From DATAUD01 sp036268455 (GTDB lineage Bacteria > Verrucomicrobiota > Verrucomicrobiia > Limisphaerales > Palsa-1400), in the NCBI GenBank assembly GCA_036268455.1, contig DATAUD010000012.1, forward strand, positions 1-64,000: a stretch of 64,000 nucleotides of DNA, given 5' to 3'. Numbering within the stretch: the first letter of the stretch is position 1; the number at the start of each line of letters is the position of its first letter. The translations under genes were made by a program, and so were the position numbers. The notes beneath the pieces are model-generated. The model ran no database searches. It worked only from the letters and a program-made list of their open reading frames with translations, and was not told the origin of the DNA. Shown here one piece after another: positions 52,222-60,448 of the stretch.

Positions 52222-52779
52222 TTACTTCACCAATTTCGCCAAAAACGCCACGCCGAAATCCTTCGCTGTTTCCGCCGGCGCTGTCGCAACGATGGATGAC
52301 GTTTCATGCGCCAGAAGCATCCACGACAATGGGCCGCCCGATGCCAGCGGCAAAAGCCGGCCATCTTTATCAAACCATTCAAGCTGGTAATCGAACGATT
52401 TGGGAGCAGCGGTCATGTTGTAAACATCCACCTGGATTTTTAGAAGATTGTCAGCCCCGGTTGAGGAAAGCACTTTGACGACCCGCAACGTGTCATTCAA
52501 TGAGCTGTCAACTATGATTCGGGTGTCCTTAACCGCAGGAGGCGCCGACGCGGGTTGGGATGGGCGAATCGGTTCCGGAGCCTGGGGTTGGGCAGGTTGC
52601 GGCCGGGAAGATTGCTGCCGGGCTAGCTGCGATTGGAATGACTGCGTTTGCGCCGCCGGTGCTGGTTGGGTCTCTGGAATAGGTTGCGAGGAAGTCAGAG
52701 CGGGGGAGCCGCAGCCTGTCGCCAACGCAATCACCATCCAGGGAAAAACATTCTGTATTAATTTCGCGGCCAAGGCCAT
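52222..52779 (-). CDS. YcfL-like (DUF1425) lipoprotein
   Basis: A lipobox ATGC precedes a Gln/Pro-rich linker (about 65 residues). The C-terminal domain (VVKVLSSTGADNLLKIQVDV, then SFDYQLEWFDKDGRLLP) matches the YcfL/DUF1425 fold of outer-membrane-associated lipoproteins. Its role is unknown. The ATG at 52779 fits a signal peptide (FPWMVIALATGC) and a promoter with the -10 7 bp upstream; an ATG 12 codons earlier would precede that promoter. It converges with the UVR-motif gene (14-bp gap). Confidence 0.75.
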   Translation of the reverse strand: MALAAKLIQNVFPWMVIALATGCGSPALTSSQPIPETQPAPAAQTQSFQSQLARQQSSRPQPAQPQAPEPIRPSQPASAPPAVKDTRIIVDSSLNDTLRVVKVLSSTGADNLLKIQVDVYNMTAAPKSFDYQLEWFDKDGRLLPLASGGPLSWMLLAHETSSIVATAPAETAKDFGVAFLAKLVK

Positions 52780-52786
52780 TGATCCA

Positions 52787-52815
52787 ACTATAAAGGGACA
52801 ACGGCGGGCCGTCAC
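52787..52815 (-). promoter_or_regulatory. Predicted leaderless-type promoter of the YcfL-like gene
   Basis: On the minus strand GTGACG (52810-52815) and TATAGT (52787-52792) are 17 bp apart, with 7 bp (TGGATCA) to the ATG. It sits just past the glgC stop codon. Confidence 0.4.
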
Positions 52816-52818
52816 CGG

Positions 52819-54129
52819 CTAAATTGTCGTGCCGTGCGGGATGACGGCGTTTTTGGGAATGATCACGATGCCGTCGCGGATGTAATACAACGGATGGTCC
52901 ACTTTCTCCGGCTTTCCGGCGGGCGAAATTTTGCAGTTCTCGCCGATGCGCGCATTTTTGTCGATAATCGCGTTTTCAATCGTTGTGTTTCGGCCAACGC
53001 CGATGCGCGGCAAGCCCTTCGCCTCATACTGGCGGATCGACGATTCGGATTCGTAGTAATCGCACCCCAGGAGGATGGTGCGGGTCAAATTGCAATCTTC
53101 GTGCACGATGCTCCGCACGCCCACGATGCTATAATTGACATTGCAATGGTTCAAAATGCATCCGTCCGAAATGACGCCGTGGTTGATTTCCGCGCCGTTG
53201 ATTTTCGACGCCGGCAAAAACCGCGGCCGGGTGAATATCGGCGCGCTCATGTCAAAGAAGTTGAAGCGCGGCAGTTCCGCCACCAAATCGAGATTTGCGT
53301 CAAAATAGGAGCGAATTGTGCCGACATCCTCCCAGTAGCCTTGAAAGACGTGGGCGTAAACCTTGTGCGTGTCGATTGCCTGCGGGATGACGTGCTTGCC
53401 AAAATCCGTCAGCGAATTGTCCAGCAACTTCAGCAGCACCTCGCGGTTGAACAGATAGATGCCCATCGATGCCAGCAGGGTGTCCGGGTGGGATTCCACC
53501 CCCAATTGCGTCTGGATCGCGTTGTCCACCCGCAGCGAATCCAGCACCGCCGGGTCCTTGGGTTTCTCGACAAACCGCGTGATTCGGGATGTTGAATCAA
53601 TCTGCATGATGCCGAAGGCCTCGGCCTCCTTCCGCGAAACCGTGATGGTTGCAACTGTGATGTCCGCCTTGCTTTCCACGTGTTCCGAGATGATCAGGCG
53701 GAAGTCCATCCGGTAAAGCTGGTCGCCGCTGAGAATCAGGAGATATTCAAAATCATGATTGAGGAAGTGCAGCAGATTCTTCCGCACCGCGTCCGCCGTC
53801 CCCTGATACCACGACGTGTCTGAAAAAGTCTGCTCAGCCGCGAGGATTTCGACAAACCCGCCCGTAAACTGGTCGAACTTGTACGACTGCGAAATGTGGC
53901 GGTGCAGGGAGGCGGAATTGAATTGCGTCAGCAAATAAATGCGCCTGAGGCCGGAGTTGATGCAGTTGGAAATCGGAATATCGACGAGGCGGTATTTGCC
54001 CGCCAGCGGCACGGCGGGCTTGCTGCGGTCCCGGGTAAGTGGAAAAAGCCGTGTGCCCTGGCCTCCCCCCATAATGACCGAGAGCACATTGCTCGTATTG
54101 ACTGACATGCGTGTCCGTTGCTGTGCCAT
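52819..54129 (-). CDS. glgC: Glucose-1-phosphate adenylyltransferase
   Basis: GlgC makes ADP-glucose, the committed step in glycogen synthesis. The N-terminal nucleotide-binding GGGQGTRLFPLTRDRSKPAV and KYRLVDIPISNCINSG match, as do GTADAVRKN, LSGDQLYRMD, EAFGIMQI and FVEKPKDP, and the C-terminal left-handed beta-helix repeats. At 436 aa it has normal length and lacks any signal peptide. ATG at 54129 or the internal ATG at 54108 are both possible. No other glg gene lies near. Confidence 0.95.
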   Translation of the reverse strand: MAQQRTRMSVNTSNVLSVIMGGGQGTRLFPLTRDRSKPAVPLAGKYRLVDIPISNCINSGLRRIYLLTQFNSASLHRHISQSYKFDQFTGGFVEILAAEQTFSDTSWYQGTADAVRKNLLHFLNHDFEYLLILSGDQLYRMDFRLIISEHVESKADITVATITVSRKEAEAFGIMQIDSTSRITRFVEKPKDPAVLDSLRVDNAIQTQLGVESHPDTLLASMGIYLFNREVLLKLLDNSLTDFGKHVIPQAIDTHKVYAHVFQGYWEDVGTIRSYFDANLDLVAELPRFNFFDMSAPIFTRPRFLPASKINGAEINHGVISDGCILNHCNVNYSIVGVRSIVHEDCNLTRTILLGCDYYESESSIRQYEAKGLPRIGVGRNTTIENAIIDKNARIGENCKISPAGKPEKVDHPLYYIRDGIVIIPKNAVIPHGTTI

Positions 54130-54244
54130 TGCTTTGTCTCAATTCGCCGCACGCAGAACTTAGACTTGCGAAGCATCTTGCGCAAGAGAAGTTATGGAAA
54201 AGTTGAGCCAACTTCGGGTAACAGTTACTTTTGGCGCACGGCGG

Positions 54245-54263
54245 CCAACACCCGAGGTGTTGG
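54245..54263 (-). terminator. Hairpin directly after the GH43 stop codon
   Basis: CCAACACC (54245-54252) and GGTGTTGG (54256-54263) form a perfect 8-bp stem with a 3-base loop, starting at the base after the stop codon of the GH43-like gene. There is no T-run, so termination would be weak or factor-assisted. Confidence 0.4.
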
Positions 54264-55463
54264 TTAAGGTGATGCCGGCCCGCTTGCGTGAGCGCCCTCG
54301 CCGTTTGAGCCATCCAGGCTCCAGCTTTCCTTCCATTCCAACACGGGCAGCCCGTTGTCCATCTGCATGGGAAGCCAGATATAGCGTCCATCGATGGCGT
54401 TGTCCGGCCGCCAGCGATCCGCCATGAAAATAAACGGCGCCGCCCGTCCGGAACTCGGCAGCACGAAGGTCGATTGGGAATCAAAAGTGATTTTGTTCTG
54501 CTGCTCGGTCCCATGGCATGGATTTCCCTGGTACGTCCACGGCCCCCAAATGGAATCGGCGGAAAAGCATCTGCAAGGATTGGGCGCCCAACCGGTGGTG
54601 CCAGAGGTCAAGAGGAAATATCGCCCCCCGGCCTTGAACATCGCCGGCGCTTCGTTGAACTTTCCCACCAGGATTCGCGCGTAATGCCCCGCGGGGGCCG
54701 TAAAATCGGCGTCCAGTTGCGAAATTTGCAGCGTCCCATTTTCCTCGGATGAATAGATATGGTACACCTTACCGTCGTCATCCTGGAACATCGTCATGTC
54801 GCGCGCCATTTGACCGCCTTCAAAATCGCGCCGGCAGAGCAAATCCTCCGGGAACTTGCGTCCGGGCGGGCCGCCGGTGAAAAGGTACTTCGCCAGATCC
54901 GCCTGGTCATCGCTGCTCAACGGCTTGCGCCGGTCGGCCGGAAGATTGTCCGGCCATACACCCGCGTTGGGGCGCATCGAACGCAAAAAACGGTACGGTC
55001 CGGCCGGCTGATCGGCGATTGCGACGCCGCTGCGGGCGCTCTTGTAACCGTTGTGTTTCAACTCAAGGTGAAACCACATGACAAATTTTCCTGTTCGTTG
55101 GTTGAAGACCACCTTCGGGCGTTCGAGAATGCAGCCGCGCGCAATGTCGCTGCCAGGATCGTCCGATACTGCCAAAGCAATTCCCTCGTCCTTCCAATTA
55201 TAAAGGTCTTTGGACGAATAAACATGAACACCCACCTGGGCCGTATTGCCTCGTTTGCCGGCCACTTTGTGCTCTCCGAACCAATAATAGGTTCCGTCGT
55301 GGAGCAAAATCCCTCCACCGTGCGCATTGATATGGACTCCGCGATCATCCGGCCAGATTTCGCCGGGGTAAAAAAGCCGTCGTGTTTCCGGAGTGTCCGC
55401 GCGAGAAATTGGCGCCAAAGCCGCGGAGAGCACCAGTGCGACAAGGAAAGTGCGCATATACAT
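54264..55463 (-). CDS. Exported GH43-like glycoside hydrolase
   Basis: A signal peptide (MRTFLVALVLSAALAPISRA) precedes a five-bladed propeller domain of GH43 type: HAHGGG-type (INAHGGGILLHDGTYYWFGE) and YHIYSSEENGTLQISQLD, ERPKVVFNQRTGKFVMWFHL and EAPAMFKAGGRYFLLTSGTT with the probable catalytic acids. GH43 covers arabinanases, xylosidases and galactosidases, so the substrate is unclear. The ATG at 55463 (399 aa) is two codons before the ATG at 55457; an upstream ATG at 55502 adds a poor leader. Convergent neighbours are absent. Confidence 0.82.
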   Translation of the reverse strand: MYMRTFLVALVLSAALAPISRADTPETRRLFYPGEIWPDDRGVHINAHGGGILLHDGTYYWFGEHKVAGKRGNTAQVGVHVYSSKDLYNWKDEGIALAVSDDPGSDIARGCILERPKVVFNQRTGKFVMWFHLELKHNGYKSARSGVAIADQPAGPYRFLRSMRPNAGVWPDNLPADRRKPLSSDDQADLAKYLFTGGPPGRKFPEDLLCRRDFEGGQMARDMTMFQDDDGKVYHIYSSEENGTLQISQLDADFTAPAGHYARILVGKFNEAPAMFKAGGRYFLLTSGTTGWAPNPCRCFSADSIWGPWTYQGNPCHGTEQQNKITFDSQSTFVLPSSGRAAPFIFMADRWRPDNAIDGRYIWLPMQMDNGLPVLEWKESWSLDGSNGEGAHASGPASP

Positions 55464-55529
55464 ATTGGAGGCTAACACCCTCCAAAACGGCCAGTCACTC
55501 ACCTTTTTGGGTAATAGCGGGAGACCGCC

Positions 55530-56369
55530 TTAATGGGTGGGTGTCCGTTGCGCCAGCCATGCGAGGTCCACATTGGCGGTGACATTGAGATCGTTAACAG
55601 TAGTGCCGGGGACCACAGGAACGATGGTCTTGGGATTCAGCCATTTGTGGATTTCGGAATGCCCGTCGCAAAAACTCACGGTGCCTGCGTTGTTGTGAAG
55701 TGTGGAGGGAAGTTCGGTGAATTCCCCGGTTCCGTTGGTTGATACGGGATCAACGTACATTATTTCGTCATCGATGCTCATCGGATTCTCATCGAAAAAC
55801 AACCAGCTCTGCGCGGGTCCGGGCTTTATCAAATCGGCCCCTTTTTTGGCCCAAAAGTTCGGAAAAGTCCCAAAGTTATACTTCTTTCCGTCTCCCACGC
55901 CGGAGTCCATGGAGATGCTCCGGCAGCGGTTCGGAAATCCTTCCCCGCGTTGCAGCGAAGTCAAATAAGTATCCGCTGGACACCAGTAAATCTTGGGGTT
56001 CTTGGCCACATACGAACCGAGAGAAGATACCAGGGGATTGATCAAATACGCGGTGTTGGTGTTGTCCGGACTGGTAGTCCAATCTATTATGCCTTCGCAC
56101 CAACTGTGCACTGTAATGCCATTGATGACGAAGTCGGACGACCAATCGGAGTTAATCGCCAGGTAATCGTTGTAGTCACCGGAATACATGGCCCAGGCCA
56201 GGTGCAACTCTTTTTTGTTGTTCAGGCAGTCGGTTGCCAGCGCGGTTTGTTTTGCCTTGGCCAAAGAAGGCAGCAGCATCGCGGCCAATATGGCAATGAT
56301 CGCGATAACGACAAGCAATTCAATCAATGTAAAGGCCGATGCCTTCGCGCGCGAGCCATGTGTAAACAT
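55530..56369 (-). CDS. Stand-alone pseudopilin (H-DG type)
   Basis: The prepilin signal is KASA-FTLIELLVVIAI, with Glu5 and Ala at -1, followed by a helix with the basic end SLAKAKQ. The C-terminal SFCDGHSEIHKW pattern matches the large verrucomicrobial pseudopilin family. It is 279 aa, similar in plan to the gene at 28554, so the two are paralogues. A TATAAT hexamer lies about 20 bp upstream of the ATG. The gene points toward the GH43 gene, 66 bp away, and may be co-transcribed with it. Confidence 0.83.
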   Translation of the reverse strand: MFTHGSRAKASAFTLIELLVVIAIIAILAAMLLPSLAKAKQTALATDCLNNKKELHLAWAMYSGDYNDYLAINSDWSSDFVINGITVHSWCEGIIDWTTSPDNTNTAYLINPLVSSLGSYVAKNPKIYWCPADTYLTSLQRGEGFPNRCRSISMDSGVGDGKKYNFGTFPNFWAKKGADLIKPGPAQSWLFFDENPMSIDDEIMYVDPVSTNGTGEFTELPSTLHNNAGTVSFCDGHSEIHKWLNPKTIVPVVPGTTVNDLNVTANVDLAWLAQRTPTH

Positions 56370-56440
56370 AATTATCTAGTGCTTCAGTCCTTATTATAAC
56401 CGATCGTCCTATTTTTGCCAGTTTTGGCCCCGGAAAGGGA

Positions 56441-56470
56441 GTCGGATAAAGTGATGTCAGATAAAGTGAC
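56441..56470 (+). repeat. Tandem 15-bp direct repeat
   Basis: GTCGGATAAAGTGAT (56441-56455) and GTCAGATAAAGTGAC (56456-56470) match at 13 of 15 positions. It lies between the pseudopilin gene and the membrane-protein gene and could be a binding site for a regulator. Confidence 0.55.
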
Positions 56471-56509
56471 GACACGCCTCAGACAAGGGCGAAACCGCGA
56501 CAGGCCCAC

Positions 56510-56538
56510 TTGAAACGGTTCAAGCGATGCCTTAGTAT
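56510..56538 (+). promoter_or_regulatory. Predicted leaderless-type promoter of the small membrane-protein gene
   Basis: TTGAAA (56510-56515) and TAGTAT (56533-56538) are separated by 17 bp, with 6 bp (CGACTA) before the ATG at 56545. Confidence 0.52.
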
Positions 56539-56544
56539 CGACTA

Positions 56545-56979
56545 ATGGACTCGGAAAGCGGCGCGGACAGCGGACTTGTTAGGATAATGGTCCTCGGAAC
56601 GGCCCTGGCTTGTGGGGCGATGGCCGGCAGCCTGGAGGCGTTGCGCGCCCGGGCCGCCGGATTCTATTTCGAGATTTCCTGGCGCACAGCCGTCATTTTT
56701 GTCATCGGCACGGCGCTTATTCTCTGGATTTGGCGCATCATGCTCGATGAAACCGATACCCCGCATCAGCGGCGCGCCCGACTGCTTGCGAAGACCTTTT
56801 TATTCGCCTCCGCCGCGGCGGCATTTCTCTACCCCTTGCGTTTTGTTCCGAAATCCAAGTTGCCGGACATCGCGATTGGGCTGAGTCTGGCGGTTTTCGT
56901 CCTGTCAATAGTAGGAATCCTGGTTTGGAAAACGCGGCGGTTCCTGGAAGAGGACGAGCGGGAGCACGAAATCAAGTAG
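56545..56979 (+). CDS. Small membrane protein of unknown function
   Basis: A 144-aa protein with about four transmembrane helices (IMVLGTALACGAMAG, TAVIFVIGTALILWIW, LFASAAAAFLYPLRF, AIGLSLAVFVLSIVGILV) and a basic/acidic C-terminal tail (KTRRFLEEDEREHEIK). I recognise no family. The promoter directly upstream suggests a leaderless message. It stands alone between divergent and co-directional neighbours, so nothing in the context points to a role. Confidence 0.62.
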   Translation: MDSESGADSGLVRIMVLGTALACGAMAGSLEALRARAAGFYFEISWRTAVIFVIGTALILWIWRIMLDETDTPHQRRARLLAKTFLFASAAAAFLYPLRFVPKSKLPDIAIGLSLAVFVLSIVGILVWKTRRFLEEDEREHEIK

Positions 56980-57107
56980 ATGGCGCCCGCCGTTTTGTCA
57001 AAAATCAAAAACTTGCGCTCACTATTGCAGTGTCCAATAAATGACGGACCGAACGGAGGAAGGAAAATTCCTAATTTGAAACTCATGAAATCAGGAAGGT
57101 ACGCCTT

Positions 57108-57917
57108 ATGCCATTTCGATTAATGACATTCATCACCCTGACTGGCGTCATCGTCGCATTGCAGTCGCCGATTGAAGTTGTCGCGGATAACTCAACCAAT
57201 GGCGTTACCCCCGCGCAGATTCGGGACCCGATCATGTTGCGCAGGGACAAGCTAAACCACCTCAAGTGGCCCCAAGGGGCTGAAGAGTTCGTGGCTGGGG
57301 CGCGGGCTCTTGAGAAAGATGATCCCAAATCGCCCCTTGGCTATGAACTGATGATGGAAGCAATCGACAATTATGAATACTTTCACGAGCGGGATAAAGC
57401 CCGCAGCCTGGCGGAAAAAATGGCTCAAAGTTACACTCCTCCGCGTTATAGAGCCTGGGCCGAAGGTTACCTCCGCCGATCAGACGCGCTTGGCAAGCCG
57501 ATCTCAATACGATTCGCGGCAGTTGATGGCAAGACGGTTGATTTGGCTGACATGCGAGGAAAAGTCGTTCTCGTCGATTTCTGGGCAACCGGCTGCCGCC
57601 CATGCGTCGCAGAATTGCCCGCGCTAAAAGCCGTCTATGAACGGTTACACCAACGCGGTTTTGAAGTAATAGGAATCAGTTGCGACACAGACAAAGAGCG
57701 GCTTCTGAACTTTACCAAGAAGAATGGTTACTCATGGCCGGAGTATTTCGATGGCAAGCTGCAGGAGGACAACAAGTTCACACAGCAATTTGGCATTGAT
57801 GGCATTCCCCATATGTTCCTGGTGGATCGCCAAGGTAAACTGCGCGTCGATGGCGTGCGTGCCAAGGGCGGCTTTGAAACGCAAATCGAAAAGCTGCTCG
57901 ACGAATCCCAAAATTGA
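57108..57917 (+). CDS. TlpA-family thioredoxin (AhpC/TSA-like) with helical N-terminal domain
   Basis: A signal peptide (about 26 residues) leads a helical region (residues 27-135) of unknown role, followed by a TlpA/ResA thioredoxin domain: DMRGKVVLVDFWATGC with the CRPC active site Cys163 and Cys166, and GIDGIPHMFLVDRQGKL with the cis-proline. The protein likely reduces or exchanges disulfides in the periplasm. AGGAAGG lies 8 bp before the ATG, so a normal ribosome binding site is used. It is 71 bp upstream of the metalloprotease gene on the same strand. Confidence 0.85.
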   Translation: MPFRLMTFITLTGVIVALQSPIEVVADNSTNGVTPAQIRDPIMLRRDKLNHLKWPQGAEEFVAGARALEKDDPKSPLGYELMMEAIDNYEYFHERDKARSLAEKMAQSYTPPRYRAWAEGYLRRSDALGKPISIRFAAVDGKTVDLADMRGKVVLVDFWATGCRPCVAELPALKAVYERLHQRGFEVIGISCDTDKERLLNFTKKNGYSWPEYFDGKLQEDNKFTQQFGIDGIPHMFLVDRQGKLRVDGVRAKGGFETQIEKLLDESQN

Positions 57918-57988
57918 TGTTTCGAAGTTCCGCGACTCTCCACCGTTTTGTCTTGAAGCGGTGCGAGATGTGCCTTAGCGGTTAGCTC

Positions 57989-60436
57989 ATGCGTCCACAC
58001 CTTTGGCCAAATCGGGTTCTTTGCTTATTCCTATTGGCGTCTCTGCTGGTCCCATCCGCCGCCATTTTCGCCCGGGAAAAGCCTTCGGATTCCGCCAAAT
58101 CAGATGACACCAAGGATGCCGACAAAAAGTCCGACGAAAAAAAATCCAAAATCAAGAAGTACGACCAAGTCATCACCACGAACGCCGTCACCAAAGTCGG
58201 CCTCTTCCGAGTGCATCGCATTGAAGACAAGCTCTATTACGAAATCCCGCCGGATGCCCTCAACACCGATTTGCTTTGGGTGGTCCAAATATCTGAAACC
58301 ACAGAGGGCAGTTCGTACGCTGGAATGCCGGTCGGCGACCGCGTGGTGCGCTGGGAATTGCGCGACGATGTGGTCCTCCTGCGCGACGTTCGCTACGATA
58401 TACGCGCCGACACATCCGATCCCATCGCCCAAGCCGTTAAAGCTTCAAACCTCGCCCCGATCATAAAGACTTTCGATGTCAAGGCCTACGGGAAGGACAA
58501 GGCGCCCGTCATCGACGTTACGGACCTTTTTAAAAAGGACGTGGCGGAATTCAGCGCGCGACGGGCGCTTCATTGCGGCGCGATGGATGATGAACGCTCC
58601 TTCGTCGATGAATTCAAGGCGTTTCCCAGGAACATCAATGTGCGTGTGATCGCAACGTTCGCGCCCGGAAAGCAAAAAGACGGCGGGTCTGATGAAGGCC
58701 CCGAATCCAGCGGGATCACGGCGGTTCTGTGTCATAGCATGGTTAAATTGCCGGAGACGCAAATGAAACCGCGCCGGTTCGATTCACGCGTCGGATTCTT
58801 TACCCAATCCTTCACCGATTTCACGGACCGTGAGGAGCCCGAGGCGGAAACCATCCGCTACATTCTCCGGTGGCGCCTGGAAAAGAAAAATCCGGACGCC
58901 AAAGTTTCCGAACCTGTCAAACCTATCGTTTTCTATGTGGCGCGGGAAGTGCCGGAAAAATGGAAACGGTATGTCAAACAGGGCATCGAAGATTGGGCGC
59001 CCGCGTTTCTGGCGGCCGGCTTTACCAATGCTATCATCGGCAAATACGCCCCGGATGCCATCGACGACCCGGACTGGGACGTCGAGGATGCCCGCATTTC
59101 GAGCATTCGCTGGCTTCCTTCGGACATCGAAAATGCATTCGGACCGCAGGTTCATGATCCTCGCACCGGTGAAATTCTCAGCGCCGATGTCCGCATTTAT
59201 CACAATGTGCAAAAACTTGTCCGCGATTGGTATTTCGTCCAGGCATCCCCGTGCGATCCACGCGCCCAGACCTTTCCGTTGTCTGACGACCTTGAGGGCG
59301 AATTGATCCGGTTCGTCGTCGCGCATGAAGTCGGCCATTCGCTCGGGTTTCCCCACAACATGAAGGCTTCCTCGAGCTATTCCATCGAGCAGCTCCGGGA
59401 TCCTAAGTGGACCAAAAAGAATGGCACCGCGCCTTCAATTATGGATTACGCCCGTTACAACTACGTCGCCCAGCCCGGCGATGGCGCGGGATTAATGCCC
59501 AAGGTCGGGCCTTACGATTACTTTGCGGTGAATTGGGGTTACCGGCAGTTCCCCAAAGGCGCGGATGAAAAGGCCGAACTGGAGAAAATCACCAAGGTCC
59601 AGATCGACCAGCCGATATACCGTTTCGGAGATCCCAACGCGGGCGTCGATTCAACCCAGCAGACCGAAGACCTCAGTTCCAATGCCGTCGAAGCTACACG
59701 CCTGGGGCTTCTCAATTTGCAACGCGTCGCCGGTTATTTGGTCAAGGCCACGAGCAAACCCGGCAAGGACTACCAATTGCTCTCCGACGAATACGATTCT
59801 CTCCTGAGCCAATGGAGCCGCGAAATGGGCCACGTTGCCAACGTTGTCGCCGGAGTTGAGGAGATCAATCTGTATTATGGCGACGCCAATCGGCGGTACT
59901 TTCCCAATTCCGCCGATTACCAGCGGAAGGCCGTTCACTTTTTGCTCGACCATGCGCTGACCACACCGACCAATTTTATAAGCGAAGACATTATTGCCCG
60001 GCTTACGGCGGAAGGAACCGCTGAACGTGTGCTCCACGCGCAAAGCGCCGTTCTCAGGAATTTGATTTCCAGCCAGCGCGTTGATCGCCTTGCCGAGATC
60101 GAACAAACCTCGACCAACACCACTTACAGTCCCACGGAACTTTTTGCGGACCTTCGCGGCGGCCTTTTCCGCGAACTCAACGCCAACCCGGTGGACATCG
60201 ATTTGTATCGCCGCAATCTCCAGCGTTCCTACGTCGATATGCTCTCCGCGACCCTCAAGAATCCCGCGAGAGATTCCGACCTTCCGGCGTATGCTCGCGC
60301 CGAATTGGAAGCCATCCGCGCGATGATTGACAGGACCGGTGCTTCGCAGATTAAGCCGGTGGCCCGGATACATTTGAAAGACTTGGCGGCGCGCATCAGT
60401 CGGGCGCTTGATCCGCGCCTTCCAATCGAGCAGTAA
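57989..60436 (+). CDS. Exported zinc metalloprotease (DUF5117/DUF5118 type)
   Basis: A signal peptide, a Lys/Asp/Ser-rich spacer (residues about 30-55) and the N-terminal DUF5117/5118-like part precede the catalytic domain. Zinc is held by HEVGHSLGFPH (His446, Glu447, His450, His456), an extended metzincin-like HExxHxxGxxH motif. GAAPS-like IMDYARYNYVAQPGDG follows, with the Met of the Met-turn in SIMDYAR. At 815 aa it has normal length for the group. Its targets are unknown. It converges with the GT117-like gene (12-bp gap). Confidence 0.87.
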   Translation: MRPHLWPNRVLCLFLLASLLVPSAAIFAREKPSDSAKSDDTKDADKKSDEKKSKIKKYDQVITTNAVTKVGLFRVHRIEDKLYYEIPPDALNTDLLWVVQISETTEGSSYAGMPVGDRVVRWELRDDVVLLRDVRYDIRADTSDPIAQAVKASNLAPIIKTFDVKAYGKDKAPVIDVTDLFKKDVAEFSARRALHCGAMDDERSFVDEFKAFPRNINVRVIATFAPGKQKDGGSDEGPESSGITAVLCHSMVKLPETQMKPRRFDSRVGFFTQSFTDFTDREEPEAETIRYILRWRLEKKNPDAKVSEPVKPIVFYVAREVPEKWKRYVKQGIEDWAPAFLAAGFTNAIIGKYAPDAIDDPDWDVEDARISSIRWLPSDIENAFGPQVHDPRTGEILSADVRIYHNVQKLVRDWYFVQASPCDPRAQTFPLSDDLEGELIRFVVAHEVGHSLGFPHNMKASSSYSIEQLRDPKWTKKNGTAPSIMDYARYNYVAQPGDGAGLMPKVGPYDYFAVNWGYRQFPKGADEKAELEKITKVQIDQPIYRFGDPNAGVDSTQQTEDLSSNAVEATRLGLLNLQRVAGYLVKATSKPGKDYQLLSDEYDSLLSQWSREMGHVANVVAGVEEINLYYGDANRRYFPNSADYQRKAVHFLLDHALTTPTNFISEDIIARLTAEGTAERVLHAQSAVLRNLISSQRVDRLAEIEQTSTNTTYSPTELFADLRGGLFRELNANPVDIDLYRRNLQRSYVDMLSATLKNPARDSDLPAYARAELEAIRAMIDRTGASQIKPVARIHLKDLAARISRALDPRLPIEQ

Positions 60437-60448
60437 ACTACCCGAGCG

